Shown one piece after another: positions 50,227-58,165 of a stretch of 64,000 nt of DNA (its first letter is position 1; every line of letters begins with the position of its first letter). This stretch comes from Dietzia aurantiaca (GTDB lineage Bacteria > Actinomycetota > Actinomycetes > Mycobacteriales > Mycobacteriaceae). The notes below the pieces were generated by a model. That model ran no database searches. It saw only the letters and a program-made list of their open reading frames with translations, and was not told the origin of the DNA. A program made the position numbers and the translations under genes. The stretch covers positions 32,231 through 96,230 of the forward strand of contig NZ_JAIFXZ010000016.1 of the NCBI RefSeq assembly GCF_021033825.1, read 5' to 3'.

Positions 50227-50565
50227 TCAGACGTCGTCGACGCCCAGCGGGGTCGCGTCGAACTCGCCGGACAGCGCCGACACCGCGCGTGCGAGCCGCA
50301 GGTCCCGCTGGGTGACGCCGTCCACGTCGTGGCTGCGCAGGTCCAGAGTCACCTCGTCGTAGCTCCACAGCAGGTCGGGGTGATGGTTCTGGCCGTTCGC
50401 CGCCTGCCCGATGGCGGAAACCAGGTCGATCGCGGCCTGCGGCGACTCACACACCGCGGTGTAGGTCAGGGACCCCTCCGAGAACGCCCAGCCGGGAAGG
50501 TCGGCGAGACCTTCCTCGATCTGCTCCTCGGTCAGGCGGGTGTTGTCGTCTGCGTCTGCGCTCAT
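50227..50565 (-). CDS. pterin-4a-carbinolamine dehydratase (4a-hydroxytetrahydrobiopterin dehydratase) family
   Basis: 112 aa from the ATG at 50565 ([33 protein letters not shown]). The active-site motif [38 protein letters not shown] contains the HHPD signature. Related proteins recycle tetrahydrobiopterin cofactor or act as protein stabilisers; the aromatic hydroxylase that would need it is not in this window. It is divergent from the gluQ-type gene. Confidence 0.9.
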   Translation of the reverse strand: MSADADDNTRLTEEQIEEGLADLPGWAFSEGSLTYTAVCESPQAAIDLVSAIGQAANGQNHHPDLLWSYDEVTLDLRSHDVDGVTQRDLRLARAVSALSGEFDATPLGVDDV

Positions 50566-50662
50566 GCCGCCAAGTCTGTCAGTTTCCGGGTCAGGGTGCT
50601 CGCCTCCACCACCCACACCCCGGCAACGCGGTCACCGGCCGCACCCCGCCTACCCTGGGAGC

Positions 50663-51586
50663 GTGGAACCCACCGTCACCCCGCAGCCGATCGGCGCCGG
50701 CCGCTACGCCCCCAGCCCCTCGGGCGACCTGCACCTGGGAAACCTGCGCACGGCGGTCATTGCCTGGCTGCTCGCGCGCGACTCGGGCCGGGCGTTCCGG
50801 ATGCGGGTCGACGACCTCGACACCGCCCGTGCCCGCCCCGGCGTCGCCGAGCGTCAACTGGCCGACCTCGCTGCGATCGGCATCGACTGGGACGGCGGCA
50901 TCATGTGGGAGTCCGAGCGCTTCCCCGCCTACGCCGCCGCAGCCGACCGGCTCGCCGACCACGGCCTGGTCTACGAGTGCTACTGCTCCCGCCGCGAGAT
51001 CGCCGAGGCCCCGCGCGCCCCGCACTCCCCGCCGGGTTCCTACCCGGGCACCTGCCGCGACCTTCCCGAATCCGAACGCGCCCGCCGCCGCGCCACCCTC
51101 GGGCCGGGGCGGGTCCCCGCATTGAGGCTCCGGGCCGAGGTCACCGAGCTGACGATCACCGATCGGGTGCACGGCGTCTATACAGGTGTTGTGGATGACG
51201 TGGTCCTGCGCCGGGGCGACGGCGTGTGGGCGTACAACCTCGCCGTCGTCGTCGACGATGCCGCGCAGGGCGTGGACCAGGTCGTCCGCGGCGAGGACCT
51301 CCTGCCCTCCACGCCGCGCCAGGCCTACCTCGCCGACCTGCTCGGCCTCGCGCGCCCCGAGTACGTGCACGTGCCGCTCGCGGTGAACGCGGCCGGGGAG
51401 CGGCTCGCCAAGCGGGACGGCGCGGTGACGTTGGCCGACCTCGCCGAGGCGGGGACGACGACGAGGGCCGCCGTCGCCCGCATCGTGGCCTCGCTGGGTG
51501 GGCCCGAGGGCTCGGACTCGATCCACGACCTTCGGGGCCGGGTCACTTTCGAGGCGTTGCGATCCGGGCCCTGGGTGTTCGGCTGA
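50663..51586 (+). CDS. gluQ: glutamyl-Q tRNA(Asp) synthetase
   Basis: 307 aa from a GTG with GGGAG just upstream. It is a truncated glutamyl-tRNA-synthetase-like catalytic domain without anticodon-binding region. The HIGH equivalent is [12 protein letters not shown], the KMSKS equivalent is [10 protein letters not shown], and a zinc site CYCSRREI...CRD is present. It attaches glutamate to the queuine base of tRNA-Asp, which makes sense only if queuosine is made or salvaged. The two genes downstream on the same strand include a queuosine-precursor-type transporter, and tgt is nearby on the other strand. Confidence 0.93.
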   Translation: MEPTVTPQPIGAGRYAPSPSGDLHLGNLRTAVIAWLLARDSGRAFRMRVDDLDTARARPGVAERQLADLAAIGIDWDGGIMWESERFPAYAAAADRLADHGLVYECYCSRREIAEAPRAPHSPPGSYPGTCRDLPESERARRRATLGPGRVPALRLRAEVTELTITDRVHGVYTGVVDDVVLRRGDGVWAYNLAVVVDDAAQGVDQVVRGEDLLPSTPRQAYLADLLGLARPEYVHVPLAVNAAGERLAKRDGAVTLADLAEAGTTTRAAVARIVASLGGPEGSDSIHDLRGRVTFEALRSGPWVFG

Positions 51587-51668
51587 CCGGCGGGCCGATC
51601 GTCGGCTGGTCGCTGGCCGATCGCCGGCTCTGTCCCACACGGCCACGCGCCCACGCCCCCGCTCACCC

Positions 51669-51771
51669 CGGTTGCAAGACACCGCCATGCAGTTGCCAGA
51701 CAAAATGTGCGTTCCAAGGGCGAGAAAACGCACCGGATGTCTTGCGACCGGAGGGGCGTGTCTTGCAACCG
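51669..51771. repeat. nested intergenic palindrome (element F)
   Basis: Outer arms CGGTTGCAAGACAC (51669-51682) and GTGTCTTGCAACCG (51758-51771) are perfect. A second, imperfect pair uses AGTTGCCAGACA (51691-51702) and TGTCTTGCGACC (51739-51750). An inner pair is GTGCGTT with AACGCAC around a short loop. The same TTGCAAGACA-like word thus occurs four times, two on each strand. It lies in the 296-bp space between gluQ and yhhQ and carries no gene. No similarity to the 20-23-20 loop is seen. Confidence 0.75.
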
Positions 51772-51882
51772 AGGGTGGAGGGTGGTGGCCGGGCTAGGCG
51801 GGGCGATGGCGGGGCGAGCTCGATCGGCTGGGCGGGCCACGAATTCGCCACGCACAGACCTCGGCGCGGATAATCGACGCCC

Positions 51883-52698
51883 GTGACCACTTCATCGCAC
51901 AAGAATCCAGATCCGCTCGGGACTGGGCGGCCGGACGGGAACACTCCCGAGCCGGCGCGCAGCACCCCCTCCGCCCGCGACCGGGCCGTGTTCGCCGCGG
52001 TCGCCAGCCCCTACTACGGCTACCTCATCGCCCTGTTCGTCGGCGTGATGCTCATCAGCAACGTCGCCGGGACCAAGGGCGTCCTCCTCTTCCCGGACCT
52101 GGGCTTCGAGCTCGGTTTCCTCTCGCTCGACGGGTTCGTCACCGACGGCGCCTTCCTGCTCTTCCCGCTGGCCTACGTGCTGGGCGACGTGATCAGCGAG
52201 GTCTACGGCTTCCGCGCGATGCGCCGCGTCGTGATCTCCGGGTTCGCTGTGCTCGCCCTGGCCGCGCTGACGTTCACCATCACCACGCAGCTGCCGCCGG
52301 CCCCGTTCTATGAGAACCAGGACGCGTTCGAGGCGGTGGCCGGCGTCGTGCCCCAGTTCTTCCTCGCGGGCCTGGCCGGTTACGTGGTGGGCGAGCTGCT
52401 CAACTCGTACGTGCTGGTGTGGATGAAGCGCCGCACCGGCGAGAAGAGCCTGTGGGCGCGACTGCTCGGCTCGACCGTGGTGGGCCAGCTCGCGGACACG
52501 CTGGTGTTCTGCACGATCGCCGCGCCGGCGCTGGGCATGGTGCTCGGCTCGGGCGACTACTGGAACTACGTGGCGATCGGTTTCGTCTGGAAGACGCTGG
52601 TCGAGGCTGTCCTGCTGCCGGTGACGTACCTGGTCATCGGCTGGATCAAAAAGCGCGAGCCCACCTACCAGGCGGCACTGGCAGGCTCGGCGGGCTGA
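51883..52698 (+). CDS. yhhQ: queuosine precursor transporter family (YhhQ/VUT)
   Basis: 271 aa, GTG start. Six to seven hydrophobic helices; the family pattern is visible as LISNVAGTKG, LFPLAYVLGDVISEVYGFRAMRRVV, AGYVVGELLNSYVLVWMKRRTGEKSLWARLLGSTVVGQLADT and WKTLVEAVLLPVTYLVIGWIKKREP. E. coli YhhQ imports preQ0/preQ1; in other bacteria relatives appear to import queuine or queuosine. The N-terminal 40 residues are a disordered extension. The gene context (GluQ-RS, Tgt) agrees with queuosine precursor import. Confidence 0.9.
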   Translation: MTTSSHKNPDPLGTGRPDGNTPEPARSTPSARDRAVFAAVASPYYGYLIALFVGVMLISNVAGTKGVLLFPDLGFELGFLSLDGFVTDGAFLLFPLAYVLGDVISEVYGFRAMRRVVISGFAVLALAALTFTITTQLPPAPFYENQDAFEAVAGVVPQFFLAGLAGYVVGELLNSYVLVWMKRRTGEKSLWARLLGSTVVGQLADTLVFCTIAAPALGMVLGSGDYWNYVAIGFVWKTLVEAVLLPVTYLVIGWIKKREPTYQAALAGSAG

Positions 52699-52730
52699 AC
52701 TTGCCCGGCGACGCTGGCAGACTCGGTGGG

Positions 52731-53084
52731 ATGACCTCGCGCGACCACCCGGGCGGCGGGCGCGGTGTGTCCGACGCCCGCGTGCTGGGCCCGACCGTCG
52801 ACGACCAGACCCGCTGCGTGCACTACGCGGGTCCGCTGGATGTCATCGCGATCCGCTTCCACTGTTGCGGCGAGTTCTATCCGTGTTTCCGCTGCCACGC
52901 CGACACCGCGGACCATGCGGTGTCGGCGTGGCCGAGGGCCGAGTTCGACACCCACGCGATCCTGTGCGGCGTCTGCCGCGCCATGCTCGCGATCAGCGAC
53001 TACCTCGAGGCCGACGCCTGCCCGTCGTGCGCGTCGCCGTTCAACCCGGGCTGCTCGCTGCACCACTCGATCTACTTCGAGTAA
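52731..53084 (+). CDS. CHY-type zinc finger protein
   Basis: 117 aa. The C-H-Y pattern is clear: TRCVHYAGPLDVIAIRFHCCGEFYPCFRCHADTADHAV..W, then ILCGVCRAML and CPSCASPFNPGCSLHHSIYF. These Cys/His residues bind up to three zinc ions in the family (Hot13-like in mitochondria). No catalytic residues are evident. It lies 32 bp after yhhQ on the same strand and may share its transcript. The role in bacteria is unknown; a metal- or tRNA-linked function is a guess from context. Confidence 0.85.
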   Translation: MTSRDHPGGGRGVSDARVLGPTVDDQTRCVHYAGPLDVIAIRFHCCGEFYPCFRCHADTADHAVSAWPRAEFDTHAILCGVCRAMLAISDYLEADACPSCASPFNPGCSLHHSIYFE

Positions 53085-53108
53085 CGGCCCCCGCCCCCAC
53101 CACCTCGT

Positions 53109-53176
53109 CGAGTGGTCGCAGATCCGGCAAATCCCGAAGGCGCCTTTGGGAGAACGCGAGGGGGTGAGACCACTCG
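53109..53176. repeat. intergenic nested palindrome built of two half elements (element G)
   Basis: Outer arms CGAGTGGTC (53109-53117) and GACCACTCG (53168-53176) flank an inner near-palindrome CCCGAAGGCGCCTTTGGG (53133-53150). Both outer arms equal the loop core of the 20-23-20 family (CCACTCG), and GGCAAATCC next to the left one resembles the copy D arm. It could be two decayed half elements in inverted order. It lies between the CHY gene and tgt. Confidence 0.55.
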
Positions 53177-53351
53177 GCGGCGCGCCGACTGCTGCACACC
53201 GCCCGGGGAGTCAGGGATTGGATCCCTTCACCAGCCGCGTGGCCAGATCGAGATGCGCTCGGATCACGGCCACCCGGTCGTTCTCGGTGGTCTCGCGCGA
53301 GAGGTCCCGCGCTCTAGTGCCTGCCGTGAGCCGGGAACGCCAGCCTGGCCG

Positions 53352-54638
53352 TCACCGCTTCTGCGCGTAGTACCGCCCCATGAACTCCGTCTTGTAGGCG
53401 AGGTACTCGTCGGGCCCGGCGGCCATCGCGGCGCGCACGTCGTCGACGAGCCGCACCACGAACGCCAGGTTGTGCAGGGTCAGCAGGGTCTGACCGAGGA
53501 ACTCCTTGGCCTTGAACAGGTGGTGGATATAGGCGCGCGAGTACTCCCGCGACACCTCGGAGAAGCCGCCCGCGTCGAGGGGCGAGTGATCGTGGCGGAA
53601 CTGCGCCCGCGTCATGTTGACGCGCCCGTCCAGCGTGTAGATGCCACCGTGCCGCGCGAGCCGGGTCGGCGCCACGCAGTCGAAGGTGTCGGCGCCGTTC
53701 TCCACCGCGGTGAAGATGTCGTCGGGCTCGCTGATCCCCAGCAGGTGCCGCGGCCGGTCCTCGGGCAGCTCCTCGGTGCACCAGCCCACGATCGTGCCGA
53801 GTTTCTCCTTCTCCAGCGCCCCGCCGATCCCGTAGCCGCCGAACCCACGCCGCCCCTCGGACTCGGCGCGATCGCTCATCTCGACGAGACCCCGCACGGC
53901 CTGCCGCCGCAGGTCCTCGAACTGGGCACCCTGCACGACGCCCCACAGCGACTGCCCCGGCCGGTGCGTGCGTTCCAGCGACAACCGCTGGTGCTCATCG
54001 AGGCACCGCTGCGCCCAGCGCCGGGTCCGCTCCACCGAGCTCTCCTGGTACCTGCGCGTGTTCATCAGCGTGGTGAGCTCGTCGAACGCGAAGAGGATGT
54101 CGGCGCCGAGCCCGTGCTGGATCTGCATGGACACCTCCGGCGAGAAGCGGTGCCGGGAGCCGTCGAGGTGGGAGGTGAAGGTGACGCCGTCCTCGTCGAC
54201 CTTCGCCAGCCGCCCCTGTCCCTTGTTCGTCGCGGAGTCGTCGGGTTTGGCCGCAGCGCCGGCGGACATCTCGATCACCTTCTTGAACCCCACGCCCAGG
54301 CTCATCACCTGAAAGCCGCCGGAGTCGGTGTACGTGGGCCCGGGCCAGCGCATGAACTCGCCCAGGCCGCCGGCGGCGTCGAGCACGTCGTGGCCGGGCT
54401 GGAGGTACAGGTGGTAGGCGTTGGCGAGCACGGCCTGCGCGCCGGTCGAGCGGATCTGTTCAGGAGTCAGCGTCTTGACGGTGGCCTTGGTGCCGACGGG
54501 GATGAACGCCGGCGTGGCGATGTCGCCGTGCGGGGTGCGGATGACGCCCGTCCGCCCGCCGGCGGTGCCGTCGAGAACCATCCGCTCGCCCACGTCGAAG
54601 GTGGTGGGGCGGGTCGAGGAGGGCGCGTGGTCCGACAT
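53352..54638 (-). CDS. tgt: tRNA-guanine transglycosylase lacking the usual zinc cysteines
   Basis: 428 aa from the ATG at 54638. It exchanges guanine 34 of certain tRNAs for a 7-deazaguanine base. The base-binding Asp105 (YTDSGGFQ) and nucleophile Asp320 (TFDCVAPTR) are present. The bacterial zinc site, normally C-x-C-x-x-C before YSRAYLHH, reads GGFSEVS here (residues 357-363): all three Cys are Gly, Ser and Ser, while the His pair (372-373) is kept. The specificity loop is GGYGIGGALEKEK instead of the usual GGLAVGE. An insert at about 128-160 is also unusual. The transporter and GluQ-RS genes lie nearby, but no queuosine-synthesis gene is in the window. Confidence 0.9.
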   Translation of the reverse strand: MSDHAPSSTRPTTFDVGERMVLDGTAGGRTGVIRTPHGDIATPAFIPVGTKATVKTLTPEQIRSTGAQAVLANAYHLYLQPGHDVLDAAGGLGEFMRWPGPTYTDSGGFQVMSLGVGFKKVIEMSAGAAAKPDDSATNKGQGRLAKVDEDGVTFTSHLDGSRHRFSPEVSMQIQHGLGADILFAFDELTTLMNTRRYQESSVERTRRWAQRCLDEHQRLSLERTHRPGQSLWGVVQGAQFEDLRRQAVRGLVEMSDRAESEGRRGFGGYGIGGALEKEKLGTIVGWCTEELPEDRPRHLLGISEPDDIFTAVENGADTFDCVAPTRLARHGGIYTLDGRVNMTRAQFRHDHSPLDAGGFSEVSREYSRAYIHHLFKAKEFLGQTLLTLHNLAFVVRLVDDVRAAMAAGPDEYLAYKTEFMGRYYAQKR

Positions 54639-54789
54639 GCGTCCATCGTGGCACGTCGGGCGGGGCGCAACGGCCGTGCCCCTAGGATGACCGGTGGTGT
54701 CCGGACCCCGAAAACGCGAAGGTGGGAACCGAGGCGCTGGAATCGACGACCAGCGAGATAGCCAGGACGACTGCGAGAACGACGACGAA

Positions 54790-54804
54790 GACGACGACAA
54801 GGTG
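54790..54804 (+). repeat. degenerate copy of the dispersed 15-mer
   Basis: GACGACGACAAGGTG matches 12 of 15 bases. It sits 5 bp before the TetR start codon, preceded by further GAC/GAA repeats. It may be a decayed copy or simple coincidence. Confidence 0.35.
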
Positions 54805-54808
54805 GCCG

Positions 54809-55426
54809 ATGACCTCAGTAGGGAGCCGGAGACTCTCTCGGCAGGAACGCAGAGCCCAGCTGGTCGGGTTCGGGATCCGACTGCTGGAGACCACGCCCTT
54901 CCATGCTCTGTCGCTGGACGACGTGGCCGAACGCGCCGGCGTCTCCCGAAGTCTGATGTTCCATTACTTCCCCACGAAACTGGACTACCTCACCGAGGTC
55001 GTCCGGTCAGCGGCCGATCACGTGCTGTCGCTGACCGAGGTTCCCGAGGGCACGCATGCGGACGGCGGCACCCGGGCGATCATCACCGCGCTGGTGCGCT
55101 TCATCCAGCGGCGCCGCGACAACTACGTCGCGGTCCTACGGTCGGGTCGTGCTGTCGATCCGGCGCTGGAGCGGGTCATCAACAGCATGCACCGCACCAT
55201 CTGCTTGCGCATCCTCGCGAGCGTCGGCGTTGCCGACCCCCAGCCGATGACGTTGGTCCTCACCCGCGCCTGGCTGGCCGGGATCGAGGAGCTCGCGCTG
55301 CTGGGCGAGGAGTCGGGGCAGCCGCAGAAGTCGATCATCGACTCGGCGCTCACCACGCTGTTCGCTGTGGCGACACTGCCGGACTTCGCCGACCCCGTCT
55401 ACGCCACGGACAGCCCCTCGGCCTGA
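54809..55426 (+). CDS. TetR-family transcriptional regulator
   Basis: 205 aa from the ATG at 54809 (MTSVGSRRLSRQERRAQLVGFG). An in-frame ATG at 54722 would add a Thr-rich stretch of low credibility. The N-terminal HTH is typical: ALSLDDVAERAGVSRSLMFHYFPTKLDYLTEVV (about residues 30-62). The ligand domain resembles actinobacterial TetR_C proteins with FIQRRRDNYVAVLRSGR. It lies divergently from tgt with about 170 bp between; the regulated gene is unknown. A strong hairpin follows the stop. Confidence 0.85.
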   Translation: MTSVGSRRLSRQERRAQLVGFGIRLLETTPFHALSLDDVAERAGVSRSLMFHYFPTKLDYLTEVVRSAADHVLSLTEVPEGTHADGGTRAIITALVRFIQRRRDNYVAVLRSGRAVDPALERVINSMHRTICLRILASVGVADPQPMTLVLTRAWLAGIEELALLGEESGQPQKSIIDSALTTLFAVATLPDFADPVYATDSPSA

Positions 55427-55476
55427 GCCACCGCACCCCGCGACCGCGCCGCCGCGGATAGCCCGGCTGGGACGAC

Positions 55477-55513
55477 GAGAGCCCCGGACCTCTGAACGAG
55501 ATCCGGGGCTCTC
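55477..55513. terminator. bidirectional terminator hairpin
   Basis: Perfect 12-bp arms GAGAGCCCCGGA (55477-55488) and TCCGGGGCTCTC (55502-55513) with a 13-nt loop; CCCCTT follows on the plus strand. It lies after the TetR gene and 5 bp beyond the tRNA-Ser 3' end, so it can end both convergent transcripts. Confidence 0.75.
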
Positions 55514-55517
55514 CCCT

Positions 55518-55608
55518 TGGCGGTGGCGGTGGGATTTGAACCCACGGTTGGGGGTTACCCAACAAAGCATTTCGAGTGCTTCACCTTCGGCCGCTCGGAC
55601 ACGCCACC
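55518..55608 (-). tRNA. tRNA-Ser (anticodon CGA)
   Basis: The acceptor GGTGGCG (5') pairs with CGCCACC, followed by discriminator G and an encoded CCA. The anticodon stem-loop GCACTCGAAATGC gives CGA. The long variable arm and GGTTCAAATCC T-loop are present. It reads the UCG codon, frequent in GC-rich genomes. tadA lies nearby upstream. Confidence 0.95.
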
Positions 55609-55720
55609 GCGAAGTACGTTACTAGAAACCGGCCCCGTCGCGAAAATCGCCGGGACATCCGCCGACCGGCGGCCGGTCAGAGCCTGTTCAGGGCGGGTTC
55701 TGACCGGCCGAAAGACGGAG

Positions 55721-55924
55721 TCAGTCCTTGTTGCCGGTGATCTTGCCGGCGACCTCGTTGGCCTTGTCCTTGAGCTTCTCGGCGCCCTGCTTGAGGTTCG
55801 CCGAGCCCTGGTCGGCCTGGCCCTCGGCCTGCAGATCGCGATCACCGGAAGCCGCTCCCGCGGACTCCTTCGCGCGCCCGGCCAGCTCCTCGGCCTTGTT
55901 CGAGAACTTATCTCCCACTCCCAT
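55721..55924 (-). CDS. CsbD-like small stress-associated protein
   Basis: 67 aa from the ATG at 55924, with AGGAG 6 nt upstream. The sequence MGVGDKFSNKAEELAGRAKESAGAASGDRDLQAEGQADQGSANLKQGAEKLKDKANEVAGKITGNKD has the CsbD pattern of repeated Lys/Ala/Glu heptad-like units with GxxKExxG. It is hydrophilic and probably disordered. In Bacillus, csbD belongs to the sigma-B general stress regulon; the function is unclear. It stands alone between tRNA-Ser and tadA. Confidence 0.85.
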   Translation of the reverse strand: MGVGDKFSNKAEELAGRAKESAGAASGDRDLQAEGQADQGSANLKQGAEKLKDKANEVAGKITGNKD

Positions 55925-56026
55925 GTGGTGCTCCTCTCGATCGCGGCGCCGCTGTCTCGGCGCCTCGTGAGGCCCACCGTACGTAGGCGAGGTGAACGAC
56001 TCCACCGCTCGCAGGTCACGATCGGA

Positions 56027-56497
56027 TCACCGTCGGGCGCGGAAGAAGTCCTCGAGGAGCGCGGCACACTCGGCCTCGAGAACGCCTCCGCGTACCTCCG
56101 CCCGGTGCACGAGCCGTCGGTCGCGGACCACGTCCCACAGCGACCCGCAGGCTCCGGTGCGCGGCTCCCAGGCGCCGAAGACGATGTGTCCGACCCGCGC
56201 CGCCACCGCCGCCCCGGCGCACATCGTGCAGGGCTCCAGCGTTACCACAAGGGTGCAGTCCTCGAGCCGCCAGCCGTCGCCGAGGACCCGGGCGGCCTCC
56301 CGCAGCGCGAGCACCTCGGCGTGGGCGAACGGGTCGCCGTCGGCCTCGCGCCGGTTGGCGGCGGCGGCAAGCTCACGTCCGTCCGGCCCGAGCACGATCG
56401 CGCCGACGGGCACGTCCCCGGCCGGCGCCCCGGCGGCAACGGCGAGCGCCCGGCGGACCAGCGCCTCGTCGGCGGCTTGGCGCGACGGTGAACTCAC
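56027..56497 (-). CDS. tadA: tRNA-specific adenosine deaminase
   Basis: 156 aa, GTG start overlapping the upstream stop (GTGA). The cytidine-deaminase-fold zinc site is HAEV (His and catalytic Glu, near residue 60) plus EPCTMC (two Cys, near residues 90-93). The RNA-contacting region VGHIVFGAWEPRTGACGS follows. It converts A34 to inosine in tRNA-Arg(ACG). It is translationally coupled to the associated protein upstream, as in mycobacteria. Confidence 0.93.
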   Translation of the reverse strand: MSSPSRQAADEALVRRALAVAAGAPAGDVPVGAIVLGPDGRELAAAANRREADGDPFAHAEVLALREAARVLGDGWRLEDCTLVVTLEPCTMCAGAAVAARVGHIVFGAWEPRTGACGSLWDVVRDRRLVHRAEVRGGVLEAECAALLEDFFRARR

Positions 56498-57033
56498 GAG
56501 TCGGGCAGGTGCCGCTCGAGCTCGTCGGCGAAGTCCATCCGCTCGGCCACCGACTGCAGCTGCTCGTCGGCATAGAGGTCGGTCTCGGAGACGATGATCT
56601 CGAGCACCCCCTCCGGCAGCCCGAGATCCTCGAGGATCGCCATGTCGCCCTCACCCCACGGGTCGGTGTTCTCGAGCTCCTCGTCCGACAGGTCGGGCAC
56701 CTCCACGTTGAGCTCGTCGAGCACATCGGCGGCGAGGTCGTAGTCCAGCGCCGCGGTGGCATCGGACAGCAGAAGGCGCATCCCGGACGGGCCGGGCCGC
56801 AGGATCACGAAGAACTCGTGGTCCACGTCCACCAGCCCGAACGAGGCCCCCTCGGTACGCAGCGAGCGGACCTGGCGGGCGGCGTCATCGAGGCTGGTCA
56901 ACGCCGTGTCGGCCAGGCGCGTGATGTGCCAGGCCCCACCCTCCTGCATGACGCCGAGGGCGTAGCCGGTCACGGCGTCGTCGCCGGCGTCACTCCCACT
57001 GTCGCGGGAGCTTCGGTCGAAGGTGCTGGCCAT
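56494..57033 (-). CDS. tRNA adenosine deaminase-associated protein
   Basis: 179 aa from the ATG at 57033. Acidic; it contains GYALGVMQEGGAWHITRLADTALTSLDDAARQVRSLR and DLSDEELENTDPWGEGDMAILEDLGLPEGVLEIIVSE. It belongs to the actinobacterial family always found next to tadA (Rv3753c type). The biochemical role is not known to me; the constant pairing and the 4-bp overlap suggest a complex or shared dosage. It is divergent from tyrA, 36 bp apart. Confidence 0.85.
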   Translation of the reverse strand: MASTFDRSSRDSGSDAGDDAVTGYALGVMQEGGAWHITRLADTALTSLDDAARQVRSLRTEGASFGLVDVDHEFFVILRPGPSGMRLLLSDATAALDYDLAADVLDELNVEVPDLSDEELENTDPWGEGDMAILEDLGLPEGVLEIIVSETDLYADEQLQSVAERMDFADELERHLPDS

Positions 57034-57069
57034 GGGCTCAACCGTAGTCGGCTGTGAGAACCTTGTCAG

Positions 57070-58056
57070 GTGACGGATGCGAGGAACGTGTGCGTGCTCG
57101 GCGTCGGTCTGATCGGCGGCTCGCTGATGCGGGCGCTCGGGCCTGACAGGGCGTTCGGATGGAACCGGTCGGCCCCCACCGCGGAGGCCGCCACGGCGGC
57201 GGGTTTCGACGTCTCCACGGATCTGGCCCACACCCTCGGTCGGGCCGCGCGGGAGGACGCCCTCGTCGTCGTCGGCGTCCCTCTCCCCGCCCTCGACGCG
57301 ACGCTGGACGCGGTGGCCGAGCACGCGCCGGGCGTCGCCCTGACCGACGTGATCAGCGTCAAGGGGCCCGTCCTCGAGGCGGTGCGGCGGCGCGGCCTGG
57401 CGGCGCGGTTCGTCGGCGGGCACCCCATGGCGGGCACCGCACACTCGGGCTGGGACGCCACGGGTCCGGACCTGTTCCGCGGCGCGACCTGGCTCGTCGC
57501 CGCCGACGACGACGCCGACCCCGACACCTGGCAGCGCGTCGCGGCGATGGCCGGCGACTGCGGGTCGCGCCTGGTCTCGGCCACTTCCGCCGAACACGAC
57601 GCGGCGGTCGCCCGGATCTCCCACGTCGGGCACGTGTTGGCCGAGGCGCTCGCGCTGGCCGGGGCGCGCGGCGGCGACCTCGCGTTGGCGCTGGCGGCGG
57701 GCTCGTTCCGCGACGGCACCCGCGTCGCCGGCACCGCGCCGGACCTGGTGCGCGCGATCTGCGAGCCCAACCGCGACGCGCTGCTCGGCGTGTTGGACGA
57801 GTGTCTGGCCGACCTGACCGCCGCGCAGGAGTCGCTGGCGACGGACGGGACGCTCGGGCCGCTGATCGACGACGGCCACCGCGCGCGCCGCGCCTACGAG
57901 GACGTACAGGCGGGCCGGGGTGGCGCCGGAGGAGACGATGACGACGACAACGCCGTCACCGACGAGGCGATCACGATCCGTCCCGGCGCGCCGGGGTGGC
58001 TGGACGTGCTGCGGGCAGCGGGTTCGCAGGGCCGGGCGGTGCGCCTGGCCGACTGA
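57070..58056 (+). CDS. tyrA: prephenate dehydrogenase
   Basis: 328 aa, GTG start. The Rossmann motif is VCVLGVGLIGGSLMRAL (GxGxxG near residue 12). GGHPMAGTAHSGW contains the catalytic His and substrate-binding residues. It converts prephenate to 4-hydroxyphenylpyruvate for tyrosine synthesis. Near the end, copy 6 of the dispersed 15-mer encodes GDDDDDNAVTDE (about residues 288-299), in a linker between the dehydrogenase domain and a short C-terminal segment ITIRPGAPGWLDVLRAAG. The position beside tadA and its partner is as in mycobacteria. Confidence 0.94.
   Translation: MTDARNVCVLGVGLIGGSLMRALGPDRAFGWNRSAPTAEAATAAGFDVSTDLAHTLGRAAREDALVVVGVPLPALDATLDAVAEHAPGVALTDVISVKGPVLEAVRRRGLAARFVGGHPMAGTAHSGWDATGPDLFRGATWLVAADDDADPDTWQRVAAMAGDCGSRLVSATSAEHDAAVARISHVGHVLAEALALAGARGGDLALALAAGSFRDGTRVAGTAPDLVRAICEPNRDALLGVLDECLADLTAAQESLATDGTLGPLIDDGHRARRAYEDVQAGRGGAGGDDDDDNAVTDEAITIRPGAPGWLDVLRAAGSQGRAVRLAD
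57940..57954 (+). repeat. dispersed 15-mer, copy 6
   Basis: Exact GACGACGACAACGCC in frame in tyrA (DDDNA, residues 291-295), preceded by GGAGACGAT and followed by GTCACCG. The flanks are nearly those of copy 5 in nuoN, though on the opposite strand relative to the gene. Confidence 0.9.
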
Positions 58057-58165
58057 TCCGCCCTTCAGATCGAGGGGCGGGATCCACGGGGCGCGCGGGC
58101 GCGCGCATCGAGATACTCAGGCGCGCGGCAACCGGGCCGATGAGTTCCGGCTCAGGCGGGGATAC

